DNA of 64,000 nucleotides. It comes from Streptomyces anulatus. Its GTDB lineage: Bacteria > Actinomycetota > Actinomycetes > Streptomycetales > Streptomycetaceae. Made by a program: the position numbers and the translations under genes. Location: positions 124,001 through 188,000 of the forward strand of contig NZ_JOEZ01000001.1 in the NCBI RefSeq assembly GCF_000721175.1, in the 5' to 3' direction. The notes under the pieces are model-generated. The model ran no database searches and had not been told where the DNA came from. It saw only the letters and a list, made by a program, of their open reading frames with translations. Positions 50,564-57,913 of the stretch are shown here, piece by piece (position 1 is the stretch's first letter; each line of letters begins with the position of its first letter).

Positions 50564-51185
50564 GTCCATCCGCCACGGCCTGCTGGCCCTGCTGGAGCGT
50601 GGCCCCCGTTACGGGTCCCGGCTCCGCACCGAGTTCGAATCGCGCACCGGCTCCACCTGGCCCCTGAACGTCGGACAGGTCTACACGACGCTCAGCCGCC
50701 TGGAGCGCGACGGCATGATCGTCCAGGAAGGCTCGGACGACGCCGGGCACGATCTGTACGCGATCACCGAGGACGGCCGCACCGAGCTGCGGACCTGGTT
50801 CGAGACGCCCGTGGACCGCACCAGTCCGCCCCGCGACGAACTGGCCATCAAGCTCGCCATGGCCGTGGGGGCGCCGGGCGTCGACATCCGGGAGGTCATC
50901 CAGTCCCAGCGCCACCACACGCTCAAGGCGATGCAGGACTACACCCGGCTCAAGGCCCAGGCCCTGGCCGACGTCCCGGCCAACCGCGACGAGGTCGCCT
51001 GGCTGCTCGTCGTGGAGCAGCTGATCTTCCAGGCGGAGGCCGAGGCCCGCTGGCTCGACCACTGCGAGTCCCGGCTCGTGCGCCTCGCCGAGGCCGCCGC
51101 CACCGAGCCCGCCGCCGAGCCCGGCCCCGCGGCCACCCGAGGTCCGGCCCGCGCACTGGCCGGCCGGACACGCTCCAAGCGCTGA
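50562..51185 (+). CDS. PadR family transcriptional regulator
   Basis: 207 residues. The N-terminal winged helix is MSIRHGLLALLERGPRYGSR, WPLNVGQVYTTLSRLERDGM and ITEDGRTELRTWF. A C-terminal helical dimerisation domain (vinculin-like) at about 85-175 includes WLLVVEQLIFQAEAEARWLD. The tail is Ala/Pro rich. The start ATG 50562 lies inside the downstream operator. It is followed 128 nt later by an ABC transporter operon, the usual target of such regulators, which derepress drug or peptide efflux on ligand binding. Confidence 0.95.
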   Translation: MSIRHGLLALLERGPRYGSRLRTEFESRTGSTWPLNVGQVYTTLSRLERDGMIVQEGSDDAGHDLYAITEDGRTELRTWFETPVDRTSPPRDELAIKLAMAVGAPGVDIREVIQSQRHHTLKAMQDYTRLKAQALADVPANRDEVAWLLVVEQLIFQAEAEARWLDHCESRLVRLAEAAATEPAAEPGPAATRGPARALAGRTRSKR

Positions 51186-51313
51186 CACCGGCGCGCACGG
51201 CTCAAGCGGTGCCGGCCCTGACGCCGGGGCCCGCAGCTCAGAAGGTGACCGTCCCGCCGACGTCGCCATCGCCCATACCTGACCCGGTCCGTTCCTAGGG
51301 GGAACCACCCGCC

Positions 51314-52096
51314 ATGCCCGCGTCCGCCACACCCCCGCCCCCGTCGTCCTCCGGGACGCCCGGCGGCAGCCCCGTACTCGAACTTCGGGCGCTGACCCGT
51401 ACCCATGGCTCCGGCATCGCCGAGGTGCACGCCCTGCGCGGAATCCACCTCTCCGTGTACCCGGGCGAACTGGTCGCCGTGATGGGCCCCTCCGGCTCCG
51501 GCAAGTCCACCCTGCTGACCCTGGCCGGCGGGCTCGACACCGCCACGAGCGGCCAGGTGGTCATCGAGGGCCAGGACATCGCCGCCCTCGGCCCCAAGGG
51601 GATGGCCGCCCTGCGCCGCCGCAGCGTCGGCTACGTCTTCCAGGACTACAACCTGATCCCCGCCCTCACCGCCGCCGAGAACATCGCGCTGCCCCGCGAA
51701 CTCGACGGCGTCTCCGTGCGCAAGGCCCGCAAGGAGGCCCTCGCCGCGCTGGCCGAGATGAAGCTGGAGGAGATCGCCGACCGCTTCCCCGACGAGATGT
51801 CCGGCGGCCAGCAGCAGCGCGTCGCCATCGCCCGCGCCCTCGTCGGCGACCGGCGCCTCGTGCTCGCCGACGAGCCGACCGGAGCGCTCGACTCCGAGAC
51901 CGGCGAGGCCGTCCTCGCCCTGCTGCGCACCCGCTGCGACCAGGGCGCGGCCGGCGTCATGGTCACCCATGAGCCCCGGTACGCGGCCTGGGCCGACCGG
52001 GTCGTCTTCCTCCGGGACGGTTCGATCGTCGACCAGACGCTCAGCACCGGAGCCGAATCCCTCCTCTCCGCCGGAACCGCCGAGGCCGCCACGTGA
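51314..52096 (+). CDS. ABC transporter ATPase (MacB/LolD type)
   Basis: 260 residues: Walker A GPSGSGKST (about 59-67), Q-loop VFQDYNLIPALTAAENI, signature MSGGQQQR, Walker B LVLADEP followed by TGALDSETG, switch His in VMVTHEPR. It belongs to the MacB/LolD/FtsE class that works with FtsX-like permeases. ATG 51314 has AGGGGGAA upstream. The stop overlaps the permease GTG by 4 nt (GTGA), so they are coupled. Confidence 0.96.
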   Translation: MPASATPPPPSSSGTPGGSPVLELRALTRTHGSGIAEVHALRGIHLSVYPGELVAVMGPSGSGKSTLLTLAGGLDTATSGQVVIEGQDIAALGPKGMAALRRRSVGYVFQDYNLIPALTAAENIALPRELDGVSVRKARKEALAALAEMKLEEIADRFPDEMSGGQQQRVAIARALVGDRRLVLADEPTGALDSETGEAVLALLRTRCDQGAAGVMVTHEPRYAAWADRVVFLRDGSIVDQTLSTGAESLLSAGTAEAAT

Positions 52097-54951
52097 ACCC
52101 CCTCCCCGGTTGGCGCGCCGCCTTCCGCATAGCCCGGCGCGACGCCGCCCGGGCCAAGGGCCGCAGCGCCCTGGTCGTCGCGATGATCGCCCTGCCGGTC
52201 CTCGGTGTGACCGCCGCCGACCTCACCTACCGCAGCGCCCTGCCCACGAAGGCCGAGAAGCTGACCGCCGAGCTGGGCTCGGCCGACGCCCGCTTCACGG
52301 CCACGAGCATGGGCCCGGTCAAGCTGCAGCAGTTGCCCGACGGCATCAGCTGGAACCCACCCGAGGGCGCCACGGACCCGACGCCCGAGGAGCAGGCGAA
52401 GCCGGTCGACGTGCCCGCGACCTTCCCCGAGGGCTCGCGTCACCTCACCGAACGCAGCGTGCCCGCGTCGGTGACCACCCGCCACGGCATCACCGACACC
52501 GAGATCACCGAACTGCGCATCGCCGACCCGATGCTGCGCGGCCGGATCGAGCTGACCGACGGCACCTACCCCCGGGCCGGGAACGAGATCGCGGCGACCG
52601 AGGAGTTCATCGAGTCGTCCGGGCTGTCCATCGGCGACCGCGTCACCGTGCGCGGCCCCGACCAGACCTACACGCTCACCGGCGCGGTCGAACTGCCCGC
52701 CGACCTGCGGGCCGATTCCCTGTACGCGCTCCCCGGCTCGGTCATCGCCCCCTGGCAGAAGACCGCCGACGGTGACAAGAACATACTGCCGCCCCAGGCG
52801 AGCGACCTGAGGTGGCTGGTCCAGGGTCCGCCCGGTGCGGGCGTGACCTGGCAGGACATCCTCGCCGCCAACGAGAAGGGCGTGGTGGTCAAGTCCCGCC
52901 AGGTCGTCCTGAATCCGCCGCCGGACTCCGAGGTCCCGATGGCGGCCATGATGGGCAGCTCGTACGACACGGAGGCGGCGCTGACCGCGGCCGCTCTCAC
53001 GGTGGCCGCCATGGCCGTCCTGGAGATCGTGCTGCTGGCCGGACCGGCGTTCGCCGTGGGCGCCCGCCGTTCGCGCCGGCAGCTGGGCCTGGTCGGCTCG
53101 TGCGGCGGCAGCCGGAGCCAGGTCCGGGCCGTGGTGCTCGCGGGCGGCGCGGTGCTCGGCGGGGTCGGCGCGGTGGCCGGTGTCGGCGCCGGGTTCGGCC
53201 TGACCGCCCTGTTCCGCCCGATGATCGAGGACTACACGGGCAGCCGCTTCGGCGAACTGACCGTACGGCCCTGGGAGATCCTCGGCATCGCCGTGCTCGG
53301 CCTGGTCACCGGCGTCCTCGCCGCGCTCGCCCCGGCGATCGTCGCGGGCCGCCAGTCCGTCCTGGAGTCGCTCTCCGGCAGGCGCGGCACCCGCCGCAGC
53401 TCCCGTGTGCTGCCCGTCATCGGTGTCGTCGCCCTCGCCCTCGGCATCGGCGTCGCCGTCTACGGCGGGATCAACGGCAGCACCAATCTCGTCGCCGGCG
53501 GATCCGTCCTCGCCGAACTCGGGGTCCTCGGCTGCATCCCGGTGATCGTCGGCTCCCTCGGCCGGCTCGGCCGACGGCTCCCGCTGACGCCCCGGATCGC
53601 CCTGCGCGACGCGGCCCGCAACCGGGGCCGTACCGCCCCCGCCGTCGCCGCCGTGATGGCGGCCGTCGCGGGCAGCGTCGCCATCGCCACGTACACCAGC
53701 AGCAACGCCGCCGAGCAGGCGTACGACCACGTGCCCAACATGACGCCCGGCACCGTCGCGCTGATGGACTCCGGCGTCGGCGACAACACCGATCTGGCGC
53801 GCTCCCGGGCCGCCGTCGAGCAGAGCTTCCCCATCAGCGGCGGACGCGCCGACATCGGACGGGTCTGGGCCGGCAGCGACTGCTCGGTCTATTACGAGGA
53901 GGAGAACGGCTGCGGCACCCTCGGACTCGTCAAACCCACCGGCAAGGGCCACTCCTGCCCGCTGAAGGGCAAGGGCGCCAAGGAGCTCGCCCTGCGGATC
54001 TCGGCCGACGAGCACAAGCGGCTGATGAACTCCCCGGCCTGCATGGACGAGAACTACACCATGATCGCGTTCGGCACCAGCGACGACAAGATCGTCATCG
54101 GGGGCGCGGACGTGCTCGACTCGTACGTGAAGCTCGACGACCCGGCAGCGGCGAAGGCCCTGGCCGACGGCACCCCCGTCCTGCTGAACTCGGCGTACGC
54201 GAAGAACGGCGAGGTCACCCTCAAGGCCACCCACATCTACAACGACCGCGACCGGAAGAACCGGGTCCTGCACCCCGGCAAGGCCCGCACCACCACGGAC
54301 CGGCTGAAGGTGTACGTCGCGCCGGACCGCTACGCGGCGACGCCGGGCATCCGGATGGTCATGCCGAGGCAGACCGCCGAGCGGCTCGGCCTGCACGTCG
54401 AGGACCACGGCAGCTTCTACACGCTCAACCGCGAGCCCACGGACGCCGAGACCCAGGCCGCCTACGCGGCGCTCCAGCAGGCCGGGGACCGCGGGTACCT
54501 GATGACCTCGAACGAGAGGTACCGGACCGACGACGACACGATCCTGCTGATCCTCGCCCTCTTCGCCGGAGTGGTGACCCTGGGCGCGGCGGCCATCACG
54601 ACCGGGCTGTCCAAGGCCGACGCGGAGGCCGACCTCACCACCCTCAGCGCGGTGGGCGCGCCCCCGGGCGTACGGCGTTCGCTGTCCGGCTTCCAGTGCC
54701 TGGTCGTCGCCCTGACCGGCGTCCTCCTGGGAACGGCGGCGGGGCTCGTACCCGCGGTCGCCCTGCGGCTGACCGACCTGCGCGCGGCGCTGGCGGACAT
54801 GCGGGAGGATCCGATGGAGTCGGCCTACACGCCGATCGTGATGCCGTGGGAGACGATCGGGCTGCTGGCCCTGGTCGTCCCGCTGCTCGCCGGACTGCTC
54901 GCCGCCGCCCTCACCAGCTCCCGGCTGACACTGGCCCGGCGCGCGGGCTGA
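52093..54951 (+). CDS. FtsX-like (MacB type) ABC permease
   Basis: 952 residues from a coupled GTG. N-terminal helix RSALVVAMIALPVLGVTAAD, then a ~230-residue extracytoplasmic domain, a first FtsX helical block (about 295-480), helices at about 445-510, a second extracytoplasmic domain (about 540-800, with cysteines in DCSVYYEEENGCGTLG and ACMDENY likely disulfides) and a final FtsX block (LLILALFAGVVTLGAAAI to LLALVVPLLAGLLAAAL). This duplicated arrangement is the large actinobacterial mechanotransmission permease. It probably extrudes or protects against cell-envelope-active compounds under PadR control; substrate unknown. Confidence 0.93.
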   Translation: MNPLPGWRAAFRIARRDAARAKGRSALVVAMIALPVLGVTAADLTYRSALPTKAEKLTAELGSADARFTATSMGPVKLQQLPDGISWNPPEGATDPTPEEQAKPVDVPATFPEGSRHLTERSVPASVTTRHGITDTEITELRIADPMLRGRIELTDGTYPRAGNEIAATEEFIESSGLSIGDRVTVRGPDQTYTLTGAVELPADLRADSLYALPGSVIAPWQKTADGDKNILPPQASDLRWLVQGPPGAGVTWQDILAANEKGVVVKSRQVVLNPPPDSEVPMAAMMGSSYDTEAALTAAALTVAAMAVLEIVLLAGPAFAVGARRSRRQLGLVGSCGGSRSQVRAVVLAGGAVLGGVGAVAGVGAGFGLTALFRPMIEDYTGSRFGELTVRPWEILGIAVLGLVTGVLAALAPAIVAGRQSVLESLSGRRGTRRSSRVLPVIGVVALALGIGVAVYGGINGSTNLVAGGSVLAELGVLGCIPVIVGSLGRLGRRLPLTPRIALRDAARNRGRTAPAVAAVMAAVAGSVAIATYTSSNAAEQAYDHVPNMTPGTVALMDSGVGDNTDLARSRAAVEQSFPISGGRADIGRVWAGSDCSVYYEEENGCGTLGLVKPTGKGHSCPLKGKGAKELALRISADEHKRLMNSPACMDENYTMIAFGTSDDKIVIGGADVLDSYVKLDDPAAAKALADGTPVLLNSAYAKNGEVTLKATHIYNDRDRKNRVLHPGKARTTTDRLKVYVAPDRYAATPGIRMVMPRQTAERLGLHVEDHGSFYTLNREPTDAETQAAYAALQQAGDRGYLMTSNERYRTDDDTILLILALFAGVVTLGAAAITTGLSKADAEADLTTLSAVGAPPGVRRSLSGFQCLVVALTGVLLGTAAGLVPAVALRLTDLRAALADMREDPMESAYTPIVMPWETIGLLALVVPLLAGLLAAALTSSRLTLARRAG

Positions 54952-54982
54952 ACTCCCCTTCCGGCGCTCCCGGAAGGGTGCT

Positions 54983-55024
54983 GGTGCCCCCGAGGACGGT
55001 GGATCATCCGTTCCCGGGGGCACC
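54983..55024 (+). terminator. Terminator of the ABC operon
   Basis: GGTGCCCCCG (54983-54992) and CGGGGGCACC (55015-55024) form a 10-bp stem with a 22-nt loop. A smaller hairpin (CCTTCCGG/CCGGAAGG, about 54957-54976) precedes it. Confidence 0.6.
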
Positions 55025-55061
55025 AACATGGGGTACGGCACGTGTGCGAGACAATGGCGGC

Positions 55062-55610
55062 ATGGAAATGCCGAGGAATGACCGGTCGCAGGAGCACCCA
55101 CAGGTCCTTGTCGTGGGGCAGGACGGAATGGCTGTCGGCGGCGGTGCCAGTGACGACGAGTCGCGCGAGGTCCCGGTGACGGAAATGGTGGAACAGCCCG
55201 CGAAGGTCATGCGCATCGGCAGCATGATCAAGCAGCTCCTGGAGGAGGTCAGGGCGGCTCCTCTCGACGAGGCGAGCCGGGTCCGGCTCAAGGAGATCCA
55301 CCACAGCTCCGTGAAGGAGCTGGAGGACGGCCTGGCGCCCGAACTGGTCGAGGAGCTGGAGCGGCTCTCCCTGCCGTTCACCGAGGAGTCGGTGCCCTCC
55401 GAGGCCGAGCTCCGGATCGCCCAGGCCCAGCTCGTGGGCTGGCTGGAGGGGCTCTTCCACGGCATCCAGACGGCGCTGTTCGCCCAGCAGATGGCGGCCC
55501 GCGCCCAGCTGGAACAGATGCGCCGCGCCCTGCCGCCCGGCATGGGCCACGAGGACGAGGAAGGCGGCGCGGACCCGCACGGCCCGATCCGTTCGGGCCC
55601 GTATCTGTAA
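55062..55610 (+). CDS. bpa: Bacterial proteasome activator Bpa (PafE, DUF2587)
   Basis: 182 residues. A disordered, polar N-terminus (to about 45) is followed by a four-helix bundle: VMRIGSMIKQLLEEVRAAPL, SRVRLKEIHHSSVKELEDGL, ELVEELERLSLPF, SEAELRIAQAQLVGWLEGLF and the long HGIQTALFAQQMAARAQLEQ helix. It ends in GPYL, in the place of the GQYL tail that mycobacterial Bpa docks into the 20S alpha-ring. The protein forms a dodecameric ATP-independent ring that opens the proteasome gate for unfolded substrates. ATG 55062; GACAAT 6 nt upstream could be a -10 for a leaderless transcript. It is monocistronic with a strong terminator. Confidence 0.93.
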   Translation: MEMPRNDRSQEHPQVLVVGQDGMAVGGGASDDESREVPVTEMVEQPAKVMRIGSMIKQLLEEVRAAPLDEASRVRLKEIHHSSVKELEDGLAPELVEELERLSLPFTEESVPSEAELRIAQAQLVGWLEGLFHGIQTALFAQQMAARAQLEQMRRALPPGMGHEDEEGGADPHGPIRSGPYL

Positions 55611-55643
55611 CCCGTATCCGCTTTCGGAGACCGAGGACCGGGT

Positions 55644-55679
55644 GGGGCCCGGCGCACACCGTGATGTGCGCCGGGCCCC
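55644..55679. terminator. 15-bp bidirectional terminator after bpa
   Basis: GGGGCCCGGCGCACA (55644-55658) and its exact complement (55665-55679) enclose a 6-nt loop. It separates convergent bpa and the oxidoreductase gene. Confidence 0.9.
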
Positions 55680-55727
55680 TCGTCGTGGGTGCGGCCGTTC
55701 AGCCGTCCGCGTGGCTGTTCACGGAGG

Positions 55728-56720
55728 TCAGGCACCGGCCGACGGGGCGACCAGCAGGACCTTGCCGATGTGCGCGCTGGACTCCAGCACCCGGTGTGCC
55801 TCGGCGGCGTCCGCCATCGGCACCATCCGGTCCACCACCGGCCGCACCACCCCGCCGTCGATCAACGGCCACACGTGCTCGCGTACGGCGGCGACGATGG
55901 CGGCCTTCTCGTGGAGCGGGCGGCCCCGCAAGGAGGTCGCGGTGACGGCGGCCCGCTTGGTCAGCAGGGCGCCGAGATTCAGCTCGCCCTTCGCCCCGCC
56001 CTGGAGGCCGATGATCGCGAGGCGGCCGTTGACGGCGAGCGCCTGCACGTTCCGGTCCAGGTACTTGGCGCCGATGAGGTCCAGGATGACGTCGGCCCCC
56101 GCCCCGGCGGTGTTCTCGCGCAGCTCCTCGACGAAGTCCTGCTCGCGGTAGTTGATGAGGATGTCAGCCCCCAGCTCGGCGCACCGGGCGAGCTTCTCCG
56201 GACTGCCCGCGGTGACCGCGACCCGGGCCCCGACCGCCTTCGCCAACTGGATCGCCATCGTGCCGATGCCGCTGGAGCCGCCGTGGACCAGGAAGGTCTC
56301 GCCGGGGCGGAGGTGGGACACCATGAAGACGTTGGACCACACCGTCGCGGTGACCTCGGGCAGCGCCGCGGCCTCCACCAGATCGACGCCCTCCGGTACG
56401 GGCAGGAGCTGGCCCGCCGGCACGGCGACCTTCTCCGCGTAACCGCCGCCCGCCAGCAGCGCGCACACGGCGTCGCCGACCGCCCAGCCGGTCACCCCCG
56501 GGCCGAGCGCGAGGATGCGGCCGGCACACTCCAGGCCGGGGTAGGGGGATGCGCCGGACGGCGGGTTGTAGAAGCCCTGCCGCTGGAGCACGTCGGCGCG
56601 GTTCACGGCGCTGGAGACGACCTCGACGAGGACCTCGCCGTCGACGGGTACGGGATCGGGCACCTCGGCCCACACGAGCGCCTCGGGGCCGCCGGGTTCG
56701 GGAATCGTGATCGCATGCAT
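55728..56720 (-). CDS. NAD(P)H:quinone oxidoreductase, zeta-crystallin/PIG3 type
   Basis: 330 residues of the medium-chain dehydrogenase superfamily without structural-zinc cysteines: MHAITIPEPGGPEALVW, VSSAVNRADVLQRQGFYNPP, GLECAGRILALG, the nucleotide-binding GGSSGIGTMAIQLAKAVGA and LGADILINYREQDF. This fits the PIG3/quinone oxidoreductase branch that reduces quinones with NADPH. ATG 56720 begins the family start exactly. It lies 87 nt downstream of the K+-channel gene on the same strand, with a tandem-repeat array in that gap. Confidence 0.93.
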   Translation of the reverse strand: MHAITIPEPGGPEALVWAEVPDPVPVDGEVLVEVVSSAVNRADVLQRQGFYNPPSGASPYPGLECAGRILALGPGVTGWAVGDAVCALLAGGGYAEKVAVPAGQLLPVPEGVDLVEAAALPEVTATVWSNVFMVSHLRPGETFLVHGGSSGIGTMAIQLAKAVGARVAVTAGSPEKLARCAELGADILINYREQDFVEELRENTAGAGADVILDLIGAKYLDRNVQALAVNGRLAIIGLQGGAKGELNLGALLTKRAAVTATSLRGRPLHEKAAIVAAVREHVWPLIDGGVVRPVVDRMVPMADAAEAHRVLESSAHIGKVLLVAPSAGA

Positions 56721-56748
56721 GGCCGCGAGGCTACTCCGGCGCGGCGCG

Positions 56749-56820
56749 CGTTCAGGGGCGCGGCATGCGTTCAGGGGCAGGGCGTGCGTTCAGGGCGCGG
56801 TATACGTTCAAGGGCGCGGC
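56749..56820. repeat. Four tandem 18-19 bp repeats running into the channel gene's stop
   Basis: CGTTCAGGGGCGCGGCATG (56749-56767), CGTTCAGGGGCAGGGCGTG (56768-56786), CGTTCAGGGCGCGGTATA (56787-56804) and a partial fourth copy (56805-56820). The fourth contains the channel stop codon (TCA at 56808, TGA on the minus strand) and its last codons, so the array looks like serial duplication of the gene's 3' end. Confidence 0.85.
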
Positions 56821-57881
56821 GGCATCAAGTTGTTCGGCACGGTGGTGGAGCTGGGGCTCTTCCGCACGATGGTGATGACCCGGTCCGTCAGCTGAAGGGG
56901 GCTGGCCGCCGGGTCGTCGTAACCGAGCAGCCGGTGCCCGCGCAGGACGCTGACGACGAGGTCGGCCGTCTCCCGTACGTTCTTGCCCACCTCGGCCTTT
57001 ATGACCGGCCGTTCCACCAGGTCGAGGCCGCTGCCCTGCTGGATCAGGTCCTCCATCACGGTGCCCGCGCTGGGGCTGAGCACGGAGAGGCCGAGCAGCC
57101 GCCCGGCGGCACTGGCGCTGGTGATGACGGCGTCGGCACCGGACTGCCGCAGGAGGGGTGCGTTCTCCTCCTCGCGCACCGCCGCCACGATCTTCGCCCC
57201 GCGGTTCAGCTGACGTGCGGTCAGGGCCACCAGGACGGCGGTGTCGTCGCGCTGGGTGGCGATGATGATCTGACGTGCTTTCTGGAGCTCGGCGCGCAGC
57301 AGGACATCGCTGCGGGTGGCGTCGCCGAGCACGCCGGTGAAGCCCTCGGCGTTGGCGGCCTCGATCACCTTGGAGGCCGGATCGACGACGACGATCTGGT
57401 CCTTCCGCAGGCCGGTGGTACAGAGGGTCAGGATCGCCGAGCGGCCCTTCGTTCCGAAGCCGACGACGACGGTGTGGTCACGCAAGTTGGATCTCCAACG
57501 CTTCAGCCGGAAGTCCTCCCGGGTCCGTTCCGTGAGGACTTCGAGGGTGGTACCGACCAGGATGATCAGGAAGAGGACACGCAGCGGTGTCACGAGCACC
57601 ACGTTGATCAGCCTGGCCCCGTCGCTGAACGGCGCGATGTCCCCGTACCCGGTGGTGGAGAGGCTGACCGTCGCGTAGTAGATCGCGTCGAGCAGATCGA
57701 CCTTGCCGTCGGCAGTGTCGTTGTAGCCGCCGCGGTCGAGCCAGACGATCAGCACGGTCGCGGTCAGCACGAGCAGCGCCATCAGCAGGCGCTTGCCCAC
57801 TTGGCGGGCCGGGCCGGCGACGACCCTGCGGGGAAGCATCACCCGGGTCGGCACGACCGTTTCGTCCGCCCGCCTGGCCAT
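56808..57881 (-). CDS. Two-TM potassium channel with RCK (TrkA-N) domain
   Basis: About 357 residues. Helix 1 LLMALLVLTATVLIVWL, pore with selectivity filter STTGYGDIAP, helix 2 VLVTPLRVLFLIILVGTTL, then an RCK N-lobe with the nucleotide fold VVVGFGTKGRSAILTL and a TrkA-C-like C-lobe. TGYGD gives K+ selectivity; RCK domains gate by Ca2+, NAD(H) or cyclic dinucleotides. ATG 57881 is the likely start (residue 22 of the open frame); upstream codons run through parS and the moeA end. It is 20 nt after the moeA stop, so probably cotranscribed. Confidence 0.9.
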   Translation of the reverse strand: MARRADETVVPTRVMLPRRVVAGPARQVGKRLLMALLVLTATVLIVWLDRGGYNDTADGKVDLLDAIYYATVSLSTTGYGDIAPFSDGARLINVVLVTPLRVLFLIILVGTTLEVLTERTREDFRLKRWRSNLRDHTVVVGFGTKGRSAILTLCTTGLRKDQIVVVDPASKVIEAANAEGFTGVLGDATRSDVLLRAELQKARQIIIATQRDDTAVLVALTARQLNRGAKIVAAVREEENAPLLRQSGADAVITSASAAGRLLGLSVLSPSAGTVMEDLIQQGSGLDLVERPVIKAEVGKNVRETADLVVSVLRGHRLLGYDDPAASPLQLTDRVITIVRKSPSSTTVPNNLMPPRP

Positions 57882-57897
57882 CGCATCGTGGCCGGGA

Positions 57898-57913
57898 AGT
57901 TTCACGTGAAACA
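57898..57913. other. parS: parS site overlapping the moeA stop codon
   Basis: AGTTTCACGTGAAACA matches the parS consensus at 15 of 16 positions. The moeA stop TGA (57902-57904 on the minus strand) and its last codons, encoding GCFT, lie inside the site, which thus constrains the C-terminus of that protein. Confidence 0.9.

Noticed and set aside
51646..55101. 1151-residue open frame on the minus strand
   Set aside because: It is the antisense of the ABC ATPase and FtsX-like permease genes. Its residues are Arg/Gly/Asp/His-rich low complexity with no domain, as expected from high-GC shadow frames.
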